Of a DNA stretch of 64,000 bases, positions 48,390 through 57,493 are shown one piece after another. The stretch's first letter is position 1; the number at the start of each line of letters is the position of its first letter. This DNA comes from Solobacterium sp. (GTDB lineage Bacteria; Bacillota_I; Bacilli_A; Erysipelotrichales; Erysipelotrichaceae), in the NCBI GenBank assembly GCA_017512725.1, contig JAFWEW010000035.1, positions 62,001 through 126,000 on the forward strand, written 5' to 3'. The notes under the pieces are model-generated. The model did no database searches. It saw only the letters and a list, made by a program, of their open reading frames with translations, and was not told where the DNA came from. The position numbers and the translations under genes are program-made.

Positions 48390-49517
48390 ATGCTTTATCG
48401 TAAAACGATTCTTGCGGCAGCTCTTGCCCTCAGCGTACTGTGCGGGTGCGCAGAAACCGAAAAGCCGGACGAAAAATCCTGGCAGACCATGCAGAATGTC
48501 ACCCTGGATTCCGGTTTTGATACGGTGATCACACTGATTGAACAGACGGATGATCCGGAAGCCTTTGACGCTCACTTCAAGGCTCTCTGTGAGCGGTTCA
48601 GCTACTATAACAGCCTCTTTGACATCTATAACAGCTATGAAGGCATGAACAACCTCAGGACGGTCAATGACCAGGCAGGGATTGCCCCGGTCAAAGTGGA
48701 TCCCGAACTGATTGAACTTTTGAAAAAGGGGCAGGAATTCTATGAACTGTCCGATGGGGCGTTTGATATTACAATGGGTTCTCTGCTCAATGTCTGGCAT
48801 GAATACCGGACCGAGGGGATTGCCCTTAACGAACAGGGAAAACGGGCGCCGCTGCCTTCGGAAGAGGAACTGAAACAGGCGGCACAGCACTGCGGTTTTG
48901 ACGCAGTCGTGATTGATGAAGAAGCCGGAACGGTTTTCATTACCGATCCGGATGTCCGGATTGATGTCGGCGGCATCGCCAAGGGGTTTGCGACGGAAAA
49001 GACCGCAAAGATGCTGGAAGAGACCGGATCGGATCATACCGCAGTCAATGCCGGCGGAAACAACCGGACGATCGGTTCAAAACGGGATGGAACCCCGTGG
49101 AATGTCGGAATCCAGAACCCGGATGGAGAAGGTGCACTGTTCGTGGTCCGGATCGAAGGAACCAGCAGTTTTGTGACAAGCGGCGATTACGAACGCTTCT
49201 ATGTCGGAGAAGACGGGAAACGCTATCAGCACATCATCGATCCCGCAACGCTGTATCCGGCATCCCGCTACCGTTCCGTGACAGTCATAACCCCGGACAG
49301 CGGGGATGCGGACTGTCTCAGCACTGCGCTTACCGTTCTTTCCATCGAAGACGGTCAGAAGCTTCTCGATGCCTACCGGACCCAGTCCGGGGCATCTGCC
49401 GAAGCGATCTGGATCCTGCCGGAAAGCGAAACAGTCTCGGATTCCCATGTTCACCGGATGCCCGGATACAACATCGTCTATACGGAGAACCTGGAAAACT
49501 GTCTGGTATGGAGCTGA
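48390..49517 (+). CDS. apbE: FAD:protein FMN transferase ApbE (lipoprotein)
   Basis: Transfers FMN from FAD onto Thr of secreted or membrane flavoproteins. The 375-residue protein has a lipoprotein signal: MLYRKTILAAALALSVLCGC with the lipobox ending at Cys20, so it works outside the membrane. Conserved ApbE segments are FDITMGSLLNVW, VRIDVGGIAKGFAT, TSSFVTSGDYERFY and HIIDPATLYPA, with the Mg-binding Asp/Thr region near DCLSTALTVLS. Divergent from rnfC by 103 bases. RnfG Thr148, RnfD Thr156 and the extra RnfD Thr485 are its obvious targets. Confidence 0.94.
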   Translation: MLYRKTILAAALALSVLCGCAETEKPDEKSWQTMQNVTLDSGFDTVITLIEQTDDPEAFDAHFKALCERFSYYNSLFDIYNSYEGMNNLRTVNDQAGIAPVKVDPELIELLKKGQEFYELSDGAFDITMGSLLNVWHEYRTEGIALNEQGKRAPLPSEEELKQAAQHCGFDAVVIDEEAGTVFITDPDVRIDVGGIAKGFATEKTAKMLEETGSDHTAVNAGGNNRTIGSKRDGTPWNVGIQNPDGEGALFVVRIEGTSSFVTSGDYERFYVGEDGKRYQHIIDPATLYPASRYRSVTVITPDSGDADCLSTALTVLSIEDGQKLLDAYRTQSGASAEAIWILPESETVSDSHVHRMPGYNIVYTENLENCLVWS

Positions 49518-49519
49518 GC

Positions 49520-49525
49520 TATAAT
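49520..49525 (+). promoter_or_regulatory. -10 box of the potassium channel gene (leaderless)
   Basis: A perfect TATAAT just after the apbE stop and 6 bases before the channel ATG. It has no clear -35 or extended -10. Confidence 0.4.
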
Positions 49526-49531
49526 TGACCT

Positions 49532-50518
49532 ATGATACCCATCAGTAAAGAATTCAAACAGCGTGTTTACCAGACAATTGAAATCGGAAACAAAAACGAT
49601 CTGATCAGCCGGATGTTTGATATTTTTCTGACGGTCGTAATCATTTTGAACATTCTTGTGACGTTCCTTCAGACCTTTGAATCTCTGAGTGCTTTCAAAA
49701 ACCTGTTCAATGCGGTTGAAGAAGTAACACTTGCGGTATTTCTGGTTGAATACCTGCTGCGCCTCTGGACTTCCGACATCCGTTATCCGGACAAGACCCG
49801 TCTTGGAGCGATGATTGCCTTTATCACATCCTTTGACGGCATTATTGAACTGCTTACGATCCTGCCGTTCTTCTTCCTGTCCGGCTTCGTTGCCCTCCGG
49901 ATGTTAAGAATTGTCCGGATCTTCCATTTATTCCGCATCAATAAAACCGTTGACAGCTTTCACGTCATTTCCAATGTCATCTATGAAAAACGGACCCAGC
50001 TTGCGAGTTCCTTCTTCATCATTTTTGTTCTGATGATCTCCAGTTCCCTCTGCATGTATTCCGCGGAGCACGCTGCCCAGCCCGAAGCGTTCCGCAATGC
50101 TCTGTCCGGCATCTGGTGGAGCATGTCTGCCGTTCTGACGGTCGGCTATGGAGACATCTATCCCATTACGACAGTCGGCAAGATCATCGGCATTATCATT
50201 TCCTTCCTGGGCGTGTGTGTTGTTGCGATTCCGACCGGTATTATTTCCGCCGGTTTTGTGGAACAGGCACATCGTGCGGAAATTGATCCTTCCGCCATGG
50301 AGTCGCATCTCAATACCGTTACGATCGATATCGATTCACTCTGGATCAATAAGACGGTAAGGGAAGTCGAACAGCTGACCGGTCTTAAGCTTCTGGTCAT
50401 CAAGCGCGGGGATGCCATCATGAATCCTTCCCCTTCCGTTACGGTTCAGATGAAAGATCAGATCCTGACGCTGGAAGAGACAGATTTCATTCCGAATGAA
50501 GAAGAAAATACCGGCTGA
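49532..50518 (+). CDS. Voltage-gated-type potassium channel with C-terminal RCK-like domain
   Basis: A 328-residue ion channel. Six membrane helices include an S4-like charged helix ALRMLRIVRIFHLFRINK and the pore SGIWWSMSAVLTVGYGDIYP with the K+ filter TVGYGD. The last 70 residues (TIDIDSLWINKTVREVEQLTGLKLLVI, then VQMKDQILTL) resemble the TrkA-C/RCK_C fold, which binds small ligands in other K+ systems. It starts 14 bases after apbE but has its own TATAAT box. Confidence 0.9.
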   Translation: MIPISKEFKQRVYQTIEIGNKNDLISRMFDIFLTVVIILNILVTFLQTFESLSAFKNLFNAVEEVTLAVFLVEYLLRLWTSDIRYPDKTRLGAMIAFITSFDGIIELLTILPFFFLSGFVALRMLRIVRIFHLFRINKTVDSFHVISNVIYEKRTQLASSFFIIFVLMISSSLCMYSAEHAAQPEAFRNALSGIWWSMSAVLTVGYGDIYPITTVGKIIGIIISFLGVCVVAIPTGIISAGFVEQAHRAEIDPSAMESHLNTVTIDIDSLWINKTVREVEQLTGLKLLVIKRGDAIMNPSPSVTVQMKDQILTLEETDFIPNEEENTG

Positions 50519-50540
50519 GTGAACCGGTATTCTTTTTTTA
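50509..50540 (+). terminator. Terminator of the potassium channel gene
   Basis: ATACCGG pairs with CCGGTAT around a 9-base loop that includes the stop codon region, followed by a run of T residues, overlapping the end of the convergent reductase gene. Confidence 0.75.
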
Positions 50541-51653
50541 CTCAAACATTTCCGTTGCCTGCTTCAGGTGATCCGTTATCGGAAGATGCTGCGGGCAGGC
50601 ATTTTCACACTGGCGGCATTCAATGCAGTCAGAGGCTTTCCCTCCTTCAGCAGTCGCTTTCTGATACGCTTCTTTCGCCTCAGCATACTGCCCGTTTCCA
50701 AGCTGCAGGTTCATGGCGCTGAAGATGTCCGGGATTGCAATCTGTTTCGGACAGCCCTCCGTGCAGTAATGACAGGAGGTGCACTGTACCGTCGAAGATC
50801 TTCCGAGGATCCGCTGTGCTTCCTGAATGATTTTCCGTTCTTCTTCATTGAGCGGTTTGAAATCCTTCATATAGGAGATGTTATCTTCCATCTGAGCGAC
50901 GTTGGACATGCCGGAAAGCACCGTTATGATACCATCCAGAGAAGCCACGAACCGGATTGCCCAGGATGCGCAGGAAAGATCGGGATGACAGTTTTTGAAC
51001 AGTGTCTGGATCTCTTTCGGCGGGTTGGCCAGTGTGCCTCCCTTTACCGGCTCCATGACAACGATCGGCTTTCCGTGTTTGCGTGCCATTTCATAATTCC
51101 CGCGGGAAGTGACCGAAGGATTTTCCCAGTCCGCATAGTTGATCTGAAGCTGAACAAAATCCACTTCCGGATGTTCGGTCAGAATCTGATCCAGCAGTTC
51201 AGGATCATCATGGAAGGAAAACCCGAAGTGCCGGATCGTTCCCGCTTCCTTCTGTTCCTTAACAAAATCCCAGAGATGAAATTTGTCATATTTGCGGTAA
51301 TTGTTTTCCTTCAGGGAATGCAGCAGATAATAATCAAAGTATCCGGCTCCGGTACGCTCCAGACTGGTATAGAACTGATTCTTGGCGGCCTTTTCCGTCG
51401 GGGCCATCAGAAATGCGTTGACCTTCGTCGCCAGTGTATAGGAATCCCGCGGGTACCGGTCCACAAGCGCCTTGCGGATTGCCTTTTCGGAACCCGGATA
51501 AATATACGCGGTATCAAAATAGGTAAAGCCGGCATTCAGAAACAGATCCACCATTGCCTTGACCTGTTCCACATCGGTAACCAGTCCCTTTCTGGGAAGA
51601 CGCATCAGACCAAAGCCAAGCTTCGGTGTTTCTTTTCCGAGATAATCTGACAT
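50538..51653 (-). CDS. Aldo/keto reductase with C-terminal ferredoxin domain
   Basis: A 371-residue protein. Residues 1-270 form an aldo/keto reductase barrel (FGLMRLPRK start, TYFDTAYIYPGSEKAI with the catalytic Asp and Tyr, and LLHSLKENN). The C-terminal 100 residues hold two 4Fe-4S motifs, CTSCHYCTEGCPKQI and CIECRQCENACPQHLP. Such fusions are common in anaerobes and may link carbonyl reduction to ferredoxin. The start at 51653 follows AAGGAG; upstream residues in frame are not family-like. Substrate unknown. Confidence 0.9.
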   Translation of the reverse strand: MSDYLGKETPKLGFGLMRLPRKGLVTDVEQVKAMVDLFLNAGFTYFDTAYIYPGSEKAIRKALVDRYPRDSYTLATKVNAFLMAPTEKAAKNQFYTSLERTGAGYFDYYLLHSLKENNYRKYDKFHLWDFVKEQKEAGTIRHFGFSFHDDPELLDQILTEHPEVDFVQLQINYADWENPSVTSRGNYEMARKHGKPIVVMEPVKGGTLANPPKEIQTLFKNCHPDLSCASWAIRFVASLDGIITVLSGMSNVAQMEDNISYMKDFKPLNEEERKIIQEAQRILGRSSTVQCTSCHYCTEGCPKQIAIPDIFSAMNLQLGNGQYAEAKEAYQKATAEGGKASDCIECRQCENACPQHLPITDHLKQATEMFE

Positions 51654-51729
51654 ATTCAGCACTCCTTTTTCTACCATCACTTTAGCGCACGAAAAACCTG
51701 CCGTCACCGACAGTTTCCGGAAAACGCAA

Positions 51730-51751
51730 AATCCCGGCCGCAGCCGGGATT
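51730..51751 (-). terminator. Terminator of the DegV gene
   Basis: AATCCCGG pairs with CCGGGATT around a 6-base loop, followed on the minus strand by TTTT and a second T-rich stretch. It lies 7 bases past the degV stop. Confidence 0.65.
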
Positions 51752-51757
51752 CCGATA

Positions 51758-52597
51758 TTACTTATGGGCACCTTCGAAACCGATGATCATTCCGCCCCGT
51801 TCCGCATAATAGGAACATAAGCCGGTCATCGGTTCAATACCGATATCAGCGCCGGAATACTTTTCCAGAATGGCATTCTTCAGGTTTTCTGCCGCTTCCG
51901 GATTCAGGCAGTGAGAGATCCATACTTTTCCGCCGGTATAACCCTGTGCAAGCATCTCCTCAACAATTTTGGAAATATTCTTCTTTGCGCCCCGCACATT
52001 ATAGACCGGACGAATTGTTCCTTCCGGTGTCGGTTTGCCGATAAAGCGGATATTCAGGAAGTTCGCAATCTTTGCGACTGCCATCGGTACCCGCCCGTTT
52101 TTTGCCAGATTCTGTACAGATTCCAGAGAAAACAGAAGACGGGTGTGCTGATGATATTCATCGATCTTCTCATTGATTTCTTCAAAGGGAAGACCCTGTT
52201 CCATCAGATCTCTCAGCTTCTCGATCAGCAGATGCATTTCTCCGCCGGTGGAAAGAGAGTCAATGACTCGGATCTTGGCGTCCGGATGTTCTTCCCGGAA
52301 CATTTCAGCACCCTGTTCGGCCGCATTGTAGCTGCCGGAAAGACCGCTGGTAATCGTAATGGCGAATACATTGTCCGCCCCTTCATAGGCAGCACGGTAT
52401 TCTTCCGCATTCGGGCAGGAAGTACTGGTCTTCGAAGCAGCTTCAACCGCTTCCACCATCTTTTCCACATCCAGACCGATTTCATCTACAAATTCTTTTC
52501 CGTCCGCAAGGATCTTGAGCGGTACGGTCTTGTATTCAATACTGCCGGGCAGTGTCTGCAGATTGGATGTTGAATCGGACACGATTTTATACTTCAT
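51758..52597 (-). CDS. DegV family fatty-acid-binding protein
   Basis: A 279-residue two-domain protein of the DegV (FakB-like) family. It starts MKYKIVSDSTSNLQ at 52597, and KTSTSCPNAEEYRAAY and FAITITSGLSGSYNAAEQ carry the conserved serine-rich fatty-acid carboxylate site. In characterised relatives FakB presents fatty acids to the kinase FakA. No fakA gene is adjacent. GGGAG precedes the start. Confidence 0.9.
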   Translation of the reverse strand: MKYKIVSDSTSNLQTLPGSIEYKTVPLKILADGKEFVDEIGLDVEKMVEAVEAASKTSTSCPNAEEYRAAYEGADNVFAITITSGLSGSYNAAEQGAEMFREEHPDAKIRVIDSLSTGGEMHLLIEKLRDLMEQGLPFEEINEKIDEYHQHTRLLFSLESVQNLAKNGRVPMAVAKIANFLNIRFIGKPTPEGTIRPVYNVRGAKKNISKIVEEMLAQGYTGGKVWISHCLNPEAAENLKNAILEKYSGADIGIEPMTGLCSYYAERGGMIIGFEGAHK

Positions 52598-52689
52598 ATA
52601 GTTCTGATCTCCCTTACAGTTCGATGTTACGAGCATGTCACTAACCTGTCAAGAGTTATTCAATAACCGTTAGCAGGAGCTGTGTTTTC

Positions 52690-53187
52690 TTATGCCCAGA
52701 CGTTCTGTTCGTTTGGTTCCCGGATTCCGGCCAGCAGCGTCTGTTCCCAGAGGAACCACTCCCCGGTTGACGGCTTGTTCCGCAGCGTGATGGTTCTGGC
52801 ACTGTCCGCTCCCGCAGATTTCAGATCCATGATGTGATAGCCTTCATCCGCAATCGGCGCATGACTGTCGTTCATGGTTACGGTATAGGGAACCGACGGT
52901 GTGTAGTTGTTTTCAACAGTACTGCCGCCGAAATAGGAACGGGGAATGTAGTTCTTCCCGTCCATGAAGCGGTCCCTCAGAAACTGTTTGTCCATTTCCG
53001 AAAGCGGACGCGGACCGCGGAGATAATCCAGCATCCGGATCGCTTCCTCTTTGTTGTTTGGGTAAACATTCAGTGCTGCGAGGGTCAGCGCTGCCGTATC
53101 CTGCGGATTCTGCAGTTTTGCCTCCGGAAGAGCTTTCATCTCTTCCAGCGTTTCCGGCAGCTTTTCAAATGTTACGGTGTAAGTCAT
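52690..53187 (-). CDS. Conserved protein of unknown function (DUF6935-like)
   Basis: A 165-residue soluble protein. The sequence AALNVYPNNKEEAIRMLDYLRGPRPLSEMDKQFL and a C-terminal TITLRNKPSTGEWFLWEQTLLAGIR resemble small proteins filed under DUF6935, from memory. No catalytic motif is visible. It is the last gene after the MFS and repair-peptidase genes on the minus strand, 30 bases downstream of the latter. Confidence 0.7.
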   Translation of the reverse strand: MTYTVTFEKLPETLEEMKALPEAKLQNPQDTAALTLAALNVYPNNKEEAIRMLDYLRGPRPLSEMDKQFLRDRFMDGKNYIPRSYFGGSTVENNYTPSVPYTVTMNDSHAPIADEGYHIMDLKSAGADSARTITLRNKPSTGEWFLWEQTLLAGIREPNEQNVWA

Positions 53188-53217
53188 GATTTCCTCCTGT
53201 TTCTGTTTTGGTTCCAG

Positions 53218-53838
53218 TTATCGTTCTGCAGGCTGTGCCTGCAGCTGCTTTACTGCATATTCTTTCAGCCGGTCCGCATCCGCGGAAGGATCAAGCCATT
53301 CCCGGATCCTGTTCTGCGGAAGGATCAGCGGCATCCTATCATGCAGGAAACGGACATCCTCTGAAGGCTCCCGGGTCAGGATCACATAATGCGGGATATT
53401 GTCTTCCATCCGGTATAATCCGCAGAGCCAGGTAATCTCTTCCTGCTTTGTTTTTACCGCGTACTTCTGCCCGGAAGTTCGCTTAGAAGCGCCTGCCTCA
53501 TGGAGCCACTCAAAATAGCAGGACGAAGGAATCACACACCGGTGCGACCGCCAGGATTCCGCAAACATCGGTTTTTCTTTCGCCGTCTCACTTCGCGCAT
53601 TGATGATCAGCGAACTGCCTGACCCGGACTGGAACCCCCATATCATCGGGAACGCCGTCACTTCCCCTTTCCGGCTTCGGGCCAGCACTGCAGAAAGATC
53701 TCCCGGACGGATTTCTCCTGCCGTCTTCAGCGGCCGCTTCAGATGGTTCTGAATCGGACCGGTCAGAGCGGACTGTTCTGCCTGATCTTTCAGGACCCGC
53801 AGGGTTCCGTCCAGCCAGATTACATAACGGCAGCACAT
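53218..53838 (-). CDS. SOS response-associated peptidase (YedK/HMCES type)
   Basis: A 206-residue SRAP protein that covalently traps abasic sites in single-stranded DNA through Cys2 after removal of Met1. The N-terminus is MCCRYV (MCGRY in most homologues). Conserved INARSETA, RCVIPSSCYFEW and LHDRMPLIL give the Asn, Glu and His of the active site. It starts 2 bases before the MFS stop region on the same strand. Confidence 0.93.
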   Translation of the reverse strand: MCCRYVIWLDGTLRVLKDQAEQSALTGPIQNHLKRPLKTAGEIRPGDLSAVLARSRKGEVTAFPMIWGFQSGSGSSLIINARSETAKEKPMFAESWRSHRCVIPSSCYFEWLHEAGASKRTSGQKYAVKTKQEEITWLCGLYRMEDNIPHYVILTREPSEDVRFLHDRMPLILPQNRIREWLDPSADADRLKEYAVKQLQAQPAER

Positions 53839-53840
53839 GT

Positions 53841-55316
53841 TCAGCCTGCTGTTCTGCGTGCTTCCAGTTCTCCGCAGATGCGTTCATATTCCGCTTCATC
53901 CAGCTTATATTTGCGGCTGTAGATGAAGTACGACATTAACATCAGTACTGCCGACAGCAGAACCATGACCCATAACAGACCGGAAGTCTGCGAAGCCTTT
54001 ACGGTTGAAAGCACCTGATCGATTGCGGTCAGCTTTTCTGCTTCGCTGATCGCTCCGCTGGTAGCGGAACTTTCAAGCGAAGAAATCTGGTTTGTATAAT
54101 GCGTCACGCCAAAGATCATATAGGTGATCGTTGTAATCATGACGACCACCGCAGAGCTCATCTTGGTCAGAAACGGACGCAGGGAACCGATGATTGCCTC
54201 ATCTCTGGTGCCGTTAAGATACTCGTTGTATTCAACGGTGTTGAGAATCGCGATCATCATGATCAGGTAATAGCCATACTGGCCAAAGCTGGCAATCATG
54301 AATCCGATCGTCAGTACCCAGAAGCCAGTCATTGAGCCTTCCAACAATAATGATCCAAGCATCATCACATATCCGGTCATCGCCACGACTGCCAGAATGT
54401 CCATCAGCTTTTTCCTTCCCAGTTTCTTACTGATGGTCGGATAAAAAATCATCAGGAACGCCGTCGCGGACATGCCGACCAGCGTAAACGTCGAATAGAG
54501 ACCGCCGCGGTACCCATACGTAAAGTAAATATAGGTCGATCCAAGGCCTCCGGCGATGATACAGCTGCCGGTCTCATGGATCAGGAAGCATAATCCGATC
54601 CACCGCAGCTGATCGTTTCCGGTAAACGTCGACAGAATCTTTTTCAGAGACAGCGGGACCGGCTCGGTATTCATGTCATCCCGGTTTTCCCGGACTCCGA
54701 AGATGGTGAAGATCTGTGTGAAGAGTGCTGCCGCACAGACGATGACCGATACGATCCCGTATCCGCTCTTCGCATTTCCGCCCAGAGCCATCGCACCGGT
54801 CGTCAGCAGCGGAATTGCCACACTCGCCAGTGCATTTCCGATACCTGCGCAAAGCGTCGCTCTTGACGTGAACATGTCACGGGCAGTACTGTCGCGGGAA
54901 AGTGCAGGGATCATGCCCCAGTACGAGATGTCATTCATCGTATAGGTAATACTGTAGGCAAAATAGGAAATGCCGAAGGCGATAATGAATGGCCATCCGG
55001 TCAGCGAGGTGTTGAACAGAAACACAATGACAAAGGTTGTAGTCAGTGCGCCTGCGGTCAGCCACGGCTTGAACTTGCCCCATTTGGTTCGGGTGCGTTC
55101 AATGATATTGCCCATGATCGGATCATTCAGTGCGTCAAAGATTCTGGCCGCCACCATGATCGCCGTGATCGCCCCCAGCTGGGCGTGCGTCAGCTCCCGC
55201 GTGAACATGGTATAGGTAAGCAGAAAGTTTGCGATCAGCACATACACCATGTCCCGTCCGATCGTTCCGACCGGGAAGCACCACAGATTTCGTTTTGTAA
55301 TTTTCTCTTCGTTCAT
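53841..55316 (-). CDS. GPH-family sugar/cation symporter
   Basis: A 491-residue membrane transporter with 12 helices of the glycoside-pentoside-hexuronide family. Typical segments are FDALNDPIMGNIIERTRTKWGKFKPWL near residues 60-85 and YTMNDISYWGMIPALSRD near 120-140. It carries sugars or glycosides with Na+ or H+. No glycosidase gene is adjacent. Ends with a charged cytoplasmic tail (YKLDEAEYERICGELEARR). Confidence 0.9.
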   Translation of the reverse strand: MNEEKITKRNLWCFPVGTIGRDMVYVLIANFLLTYTMFTRELTHAQLGAITAIMVAARIFDALNDPIMGNIIERTRTKWGKFKPWLTAGALTTTFVIVFLFNTSLTGWPFIIAFGISYFAYSITYTMNDISYWGMIPALSRDSTARDMFTSRATLCAGIGNALASVAIPLLTTGAMALGGNAKSGYGIVSVIVCAAALFTQIFTIFGVRENRDDMNTEPVPLSLKKILSTFTGNDQLRWIGLCFLIHETGSCIIAGGLGSTYIYFTYGYRGGLYSTFTLVGMSATAFLMIFYPTISKKLGRKKLMDILAVVAMTGYVMMLGSLLLEGSMTGFWVLTIGFMIASFGQYGYYLIMMIAILNTVEYNEYLNGTRDEAIIGSLRPFLTKMSSAVVVMITTITYMIFGVTHYTNQISSLESSATSGAISEAEKLTAIDQVLSTVKASQTSGLLWVMVLLSAVLMLMSYFIYSRKYKLDEAEYERICGELEARRTAG

Positions 55317-55374
55317 ACAGTTCCCCTTTTATATACCCGAAAAAAACGGGCAAATCATTTCCTGCGGATGTATA

Positions 55375-56187
55375 TTAATGGATCACCAGTTCCATTCCGA
55401 CTCCGACTTCTTCCACCGGAAGTTCTTTCATCATGTGATGTTTTGCCTTTAACGACACACAGTGGCACGGATACAGCTTCCCGGAAGTATGGTCTTTCAG
55501 GAACCGGACCGTCTGTTCCAGCTGCTCGTTTTCTTCCATCAGATGGAAACCTCCGATCACGCCGGTGGTTACTTCTGTTTTCGCCAGTTCACATGCATAA
55601 AGGATCATATTGCAGATGCCGCTGTGGGAACAGCCGGTAATGAGAAACAATCCCTGTTCTCCTTCATAGACCATGGCTGAGTCATCCTGCAGATCATCTT
55701 TGATCCAGCTGCCGTCCGATTCATATTCTCCCAGCGGGTTCTTCGCTTCGAACGATGTCACTCTCGGAATCCCGCCCAGAAACAGCAGCCGCTCACTGAT
55801 TCGGACCGGTTTTGATCCATCAATGAGCTGCAGACCGTGCCTTTCGCATTCCGCTCTGGTAAACGGCGCACCGATCAGTTCTCCAAGATAGCGCTTCTTC
55901 ACAAATGCCAGAGGGTGCGCAATCAGTTTCACACCGGTAAGATCATATTTATCCCAGAGATACGACAGACCGCGGGTATGATCGTTGTGGCCATGTGACA
56001 GTACGATCGCCGTCAGATTTGAAAGATCAATTCCCATCTTCTCCGCATTGAAGATCACGGAATCGGAATAGCCGGTGTCAAACAGGATCCGTTCATCCCC
56101 CTCCTCGATATAGAAGGAAAGTGCCGGCTCACCAAGAAAATACCGGTCGATATAGGTATAATTGTCACTCAGTACGGTCAGTTTCAT
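55375..56187 (-). CDS. Metallo-beta-lactamase-fold hydrolase
   Basis: A 270-residue enzyme with LFDTGYSDSV, the zinc motif LSHGHNDHTRGL, TGCSHSGICNMI and a final YPCHCVSLKAKHHM. This pattern matches the large group with dihydropterin-like MBL proteins; the exact reaction is unknown. Its start overlaps the stop of the SGNH esterase by 4 bases, so the two are co-translated. A short hairpin with a T-filled loop lies 3' of it near 55340. Confidence 0.85.
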   Translation of the reverse strand: MKLTVLSDNYTYIDRYFLGEPALSFYIEEGDERILFDTGYSDSVIFNAEKMGIDLSNLTAIVLSHGHNDHTRGLSYLWDKYDLTGVKLIAHPLAFVKKRYLGELIGAPFTRAECERHGLQLIDGSKPVRISERLLFLGGIPRVTSFEAKNPLGEYESDGSWIKDDLQDDSAMVYEGEQGLFLITGCSHSGICNMILYACELAKTEVTTGVIGGFHLMEENEQLEQTVRFLKDHTSGKLYPCHCVSLKAKHHMMKELPVEEVGVGMELVIH

Positions 56188-56768
56188 TTGTCCACTCCAG
56201 TAACCGCATCCAGAATCTCCGCCAGCTTTGCGGCAAATCGTGCATGCCCGGCCGGCGAAAAATGCACGCCGTCAGACAGCACTTCAATCTCCCAGGCGGA
56301 CGCATCCGCAAACGCTGTCTGTTCCTGTTCTGCGATTCCGCGATATACTTCCGCAAGATGCCCGGATTCCAGGATTGCCTTTGGATCGCTGACCCAGGTG
56401 CCGGGTTTCAGTACCGGTGGAGCAATCAGCAGAATCCGTTCAGAAGGCATATATTCGCTCAGTCCCCGGATCAGGTTCTGCATGCGTGCTCCGATCGCTT
56501 CTGCCCCATCCATCCGCAGCAGATCATTTGAGCCGAGCATTACCGTCACCGCATCCTTTGGAAGATTCGTTTCGGCAAGATCCAGTACCCAGTCCAGAGA
56601 AGCCCCTTCCGGTACACACATTCCATTCTGCCCGAAATTCTCCGCTTCATAGCCGTTCTGTTTCAAACGACCGGTCCAGCGTATATCCGACGGGTACTGG
56701 TCCCCGAACCAGGACCTTGAATCATATCCCCAGGTATTTGAATCTCCAAAACACAATATCCGTTTCAT
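56184..56768 (-). CDS. SGNH/GDSL hydrolase
   Basis: A 194-residue esterase. Block I is RILCFGDSNTWGYDS with the nucleophile Ser, block III is VTVMLGSNDLLRM, and block V is SDGVHFSPAGHARFA with catalytic Asp and His. Homologues deacetylate polysaccharides or hydrolyse small esters. It has no signal peptide. It is translationally coupled to the following MBL hydrolase. Confidence 0.92.
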   Translation of the reverse strand: MKRILCFGDSNTWGYDSRSWFGDQYPSDIRWTGRLKQNGYEAENFGQNGMCVPEGASLDWVLDLAETNLPKDAVTVMLGSNDLLRMDGAEAIGARMQNLIRGLSEYMPSERILLIAPPVLKPGTWVSDPKAILESGHLAEVYRGIAEQEQTAFADASAWEIEVLSDGVHFSPAGHARFAAKLAEILDAVTGVDK

Positions 56769-56924
56769 GAAACGCTTCTCCGCTTATGGTTTGTTTTCTG
56801 TTCTTTCGGTTTCCTTAATTGTAATACGGAAACTGTCAGAACCACGCAAATGACAGGTTTCTTTCCATTCCGCTTCTGTATTTCTCATGTAATAATGAGA
56901 AAAAGAAAGCAGGTAATGATCATT

Positions 56925-57437
56925 ATGAAGAAAATTCTCACGCTGGTTGACGAAAGCTTTGAAGACCTCGAACTCTGGTACCCGATCTACCGTCTGCGGG
57001 AAGAAGGTTTTCAGGTCGATCTGGCCGCCAAAAAAGCCGGTCTGTATCACGGTAAATACGGTGTTCCCTGCCAGGTTGATCTGACGTTTGATGAAATCAA
57101 CGCAGACGATTATGACGGACTGCTCGTCCCGGGCGGCTGGGCTCCGGACAAACTGCGCAGATATCCGGAAGTACTGGAGATTGTACGGAACATCAACAGC
57201 CGGAACAAGGTAATCGGGGAAATCTGCCATGCCGGATGGGTCCTGATCTCTGCCGGTATTCTGAACGGCAAAAATGTCACAAGTACGGTCGGCATCCGCG
57301 ATGACATGACCAATGCCGGTGCAACATGGCATGATGTTAATTCCATTGTTGACGGCAATATCGTTTCCGCCCAGGTTCCGCCAAGCCTGCCGGACTACAT
57401 GAAGGATTACATCCGTGTTCTGAACAATCAAAAATAA
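56925..57437 (+). CDS. DJ-1/PfpI family protein
   Basis: A 170-residue protein of the DJ-1/PfpI family. The reactive cysteine is Cys101 in IGEICHAGWVLISAG, preceded by LVPGGWAPDKLR, with Glu13 in DESFEDLE. Members have protease, deglycase or chaperone-like roles; the closest group is the PfpI-type. The start MKKILTLVDE at 56925 was chosen; an ATG at 56916 is less well spaced from the AGG box. Ends at a terminator that overlaps the end of the convergent gene. Confidence 0.9.
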   Translation: MKKILTLVDESFEDLELWYPIYRLREEGFQVDLAAKKAGLYHGKYGVPCQVDLTFDEINADDYDGLLVPGGWAPDKLRRYPEVLEIVRNINSRNKVIGEICHAGWVLISAGILNGKNVTSTVGIRDDMTNAGATWHDVNSIVDGNIVSAQVPPSLPDYMKDYIRVLNNQK

Positions 57438-57461
57438 GCCTTTTTACAGGCTTATCAGAAG

Positions 57462-57493
57462 ACTCTGATTCATTCTGTGATCAGAGTTTTTTT
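57462..57493 (+). terminator. Terminator of the DJ-1/PfpI gene
   Basis: ACTCTGAT (57462-57469) pairs with ATCAGAGT (57480-57487) around a 10-base loop, then seven T residues. The 3' arm lies in the last codons of the convergent YgjV-GNAT gene. Confidence 0.8.
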
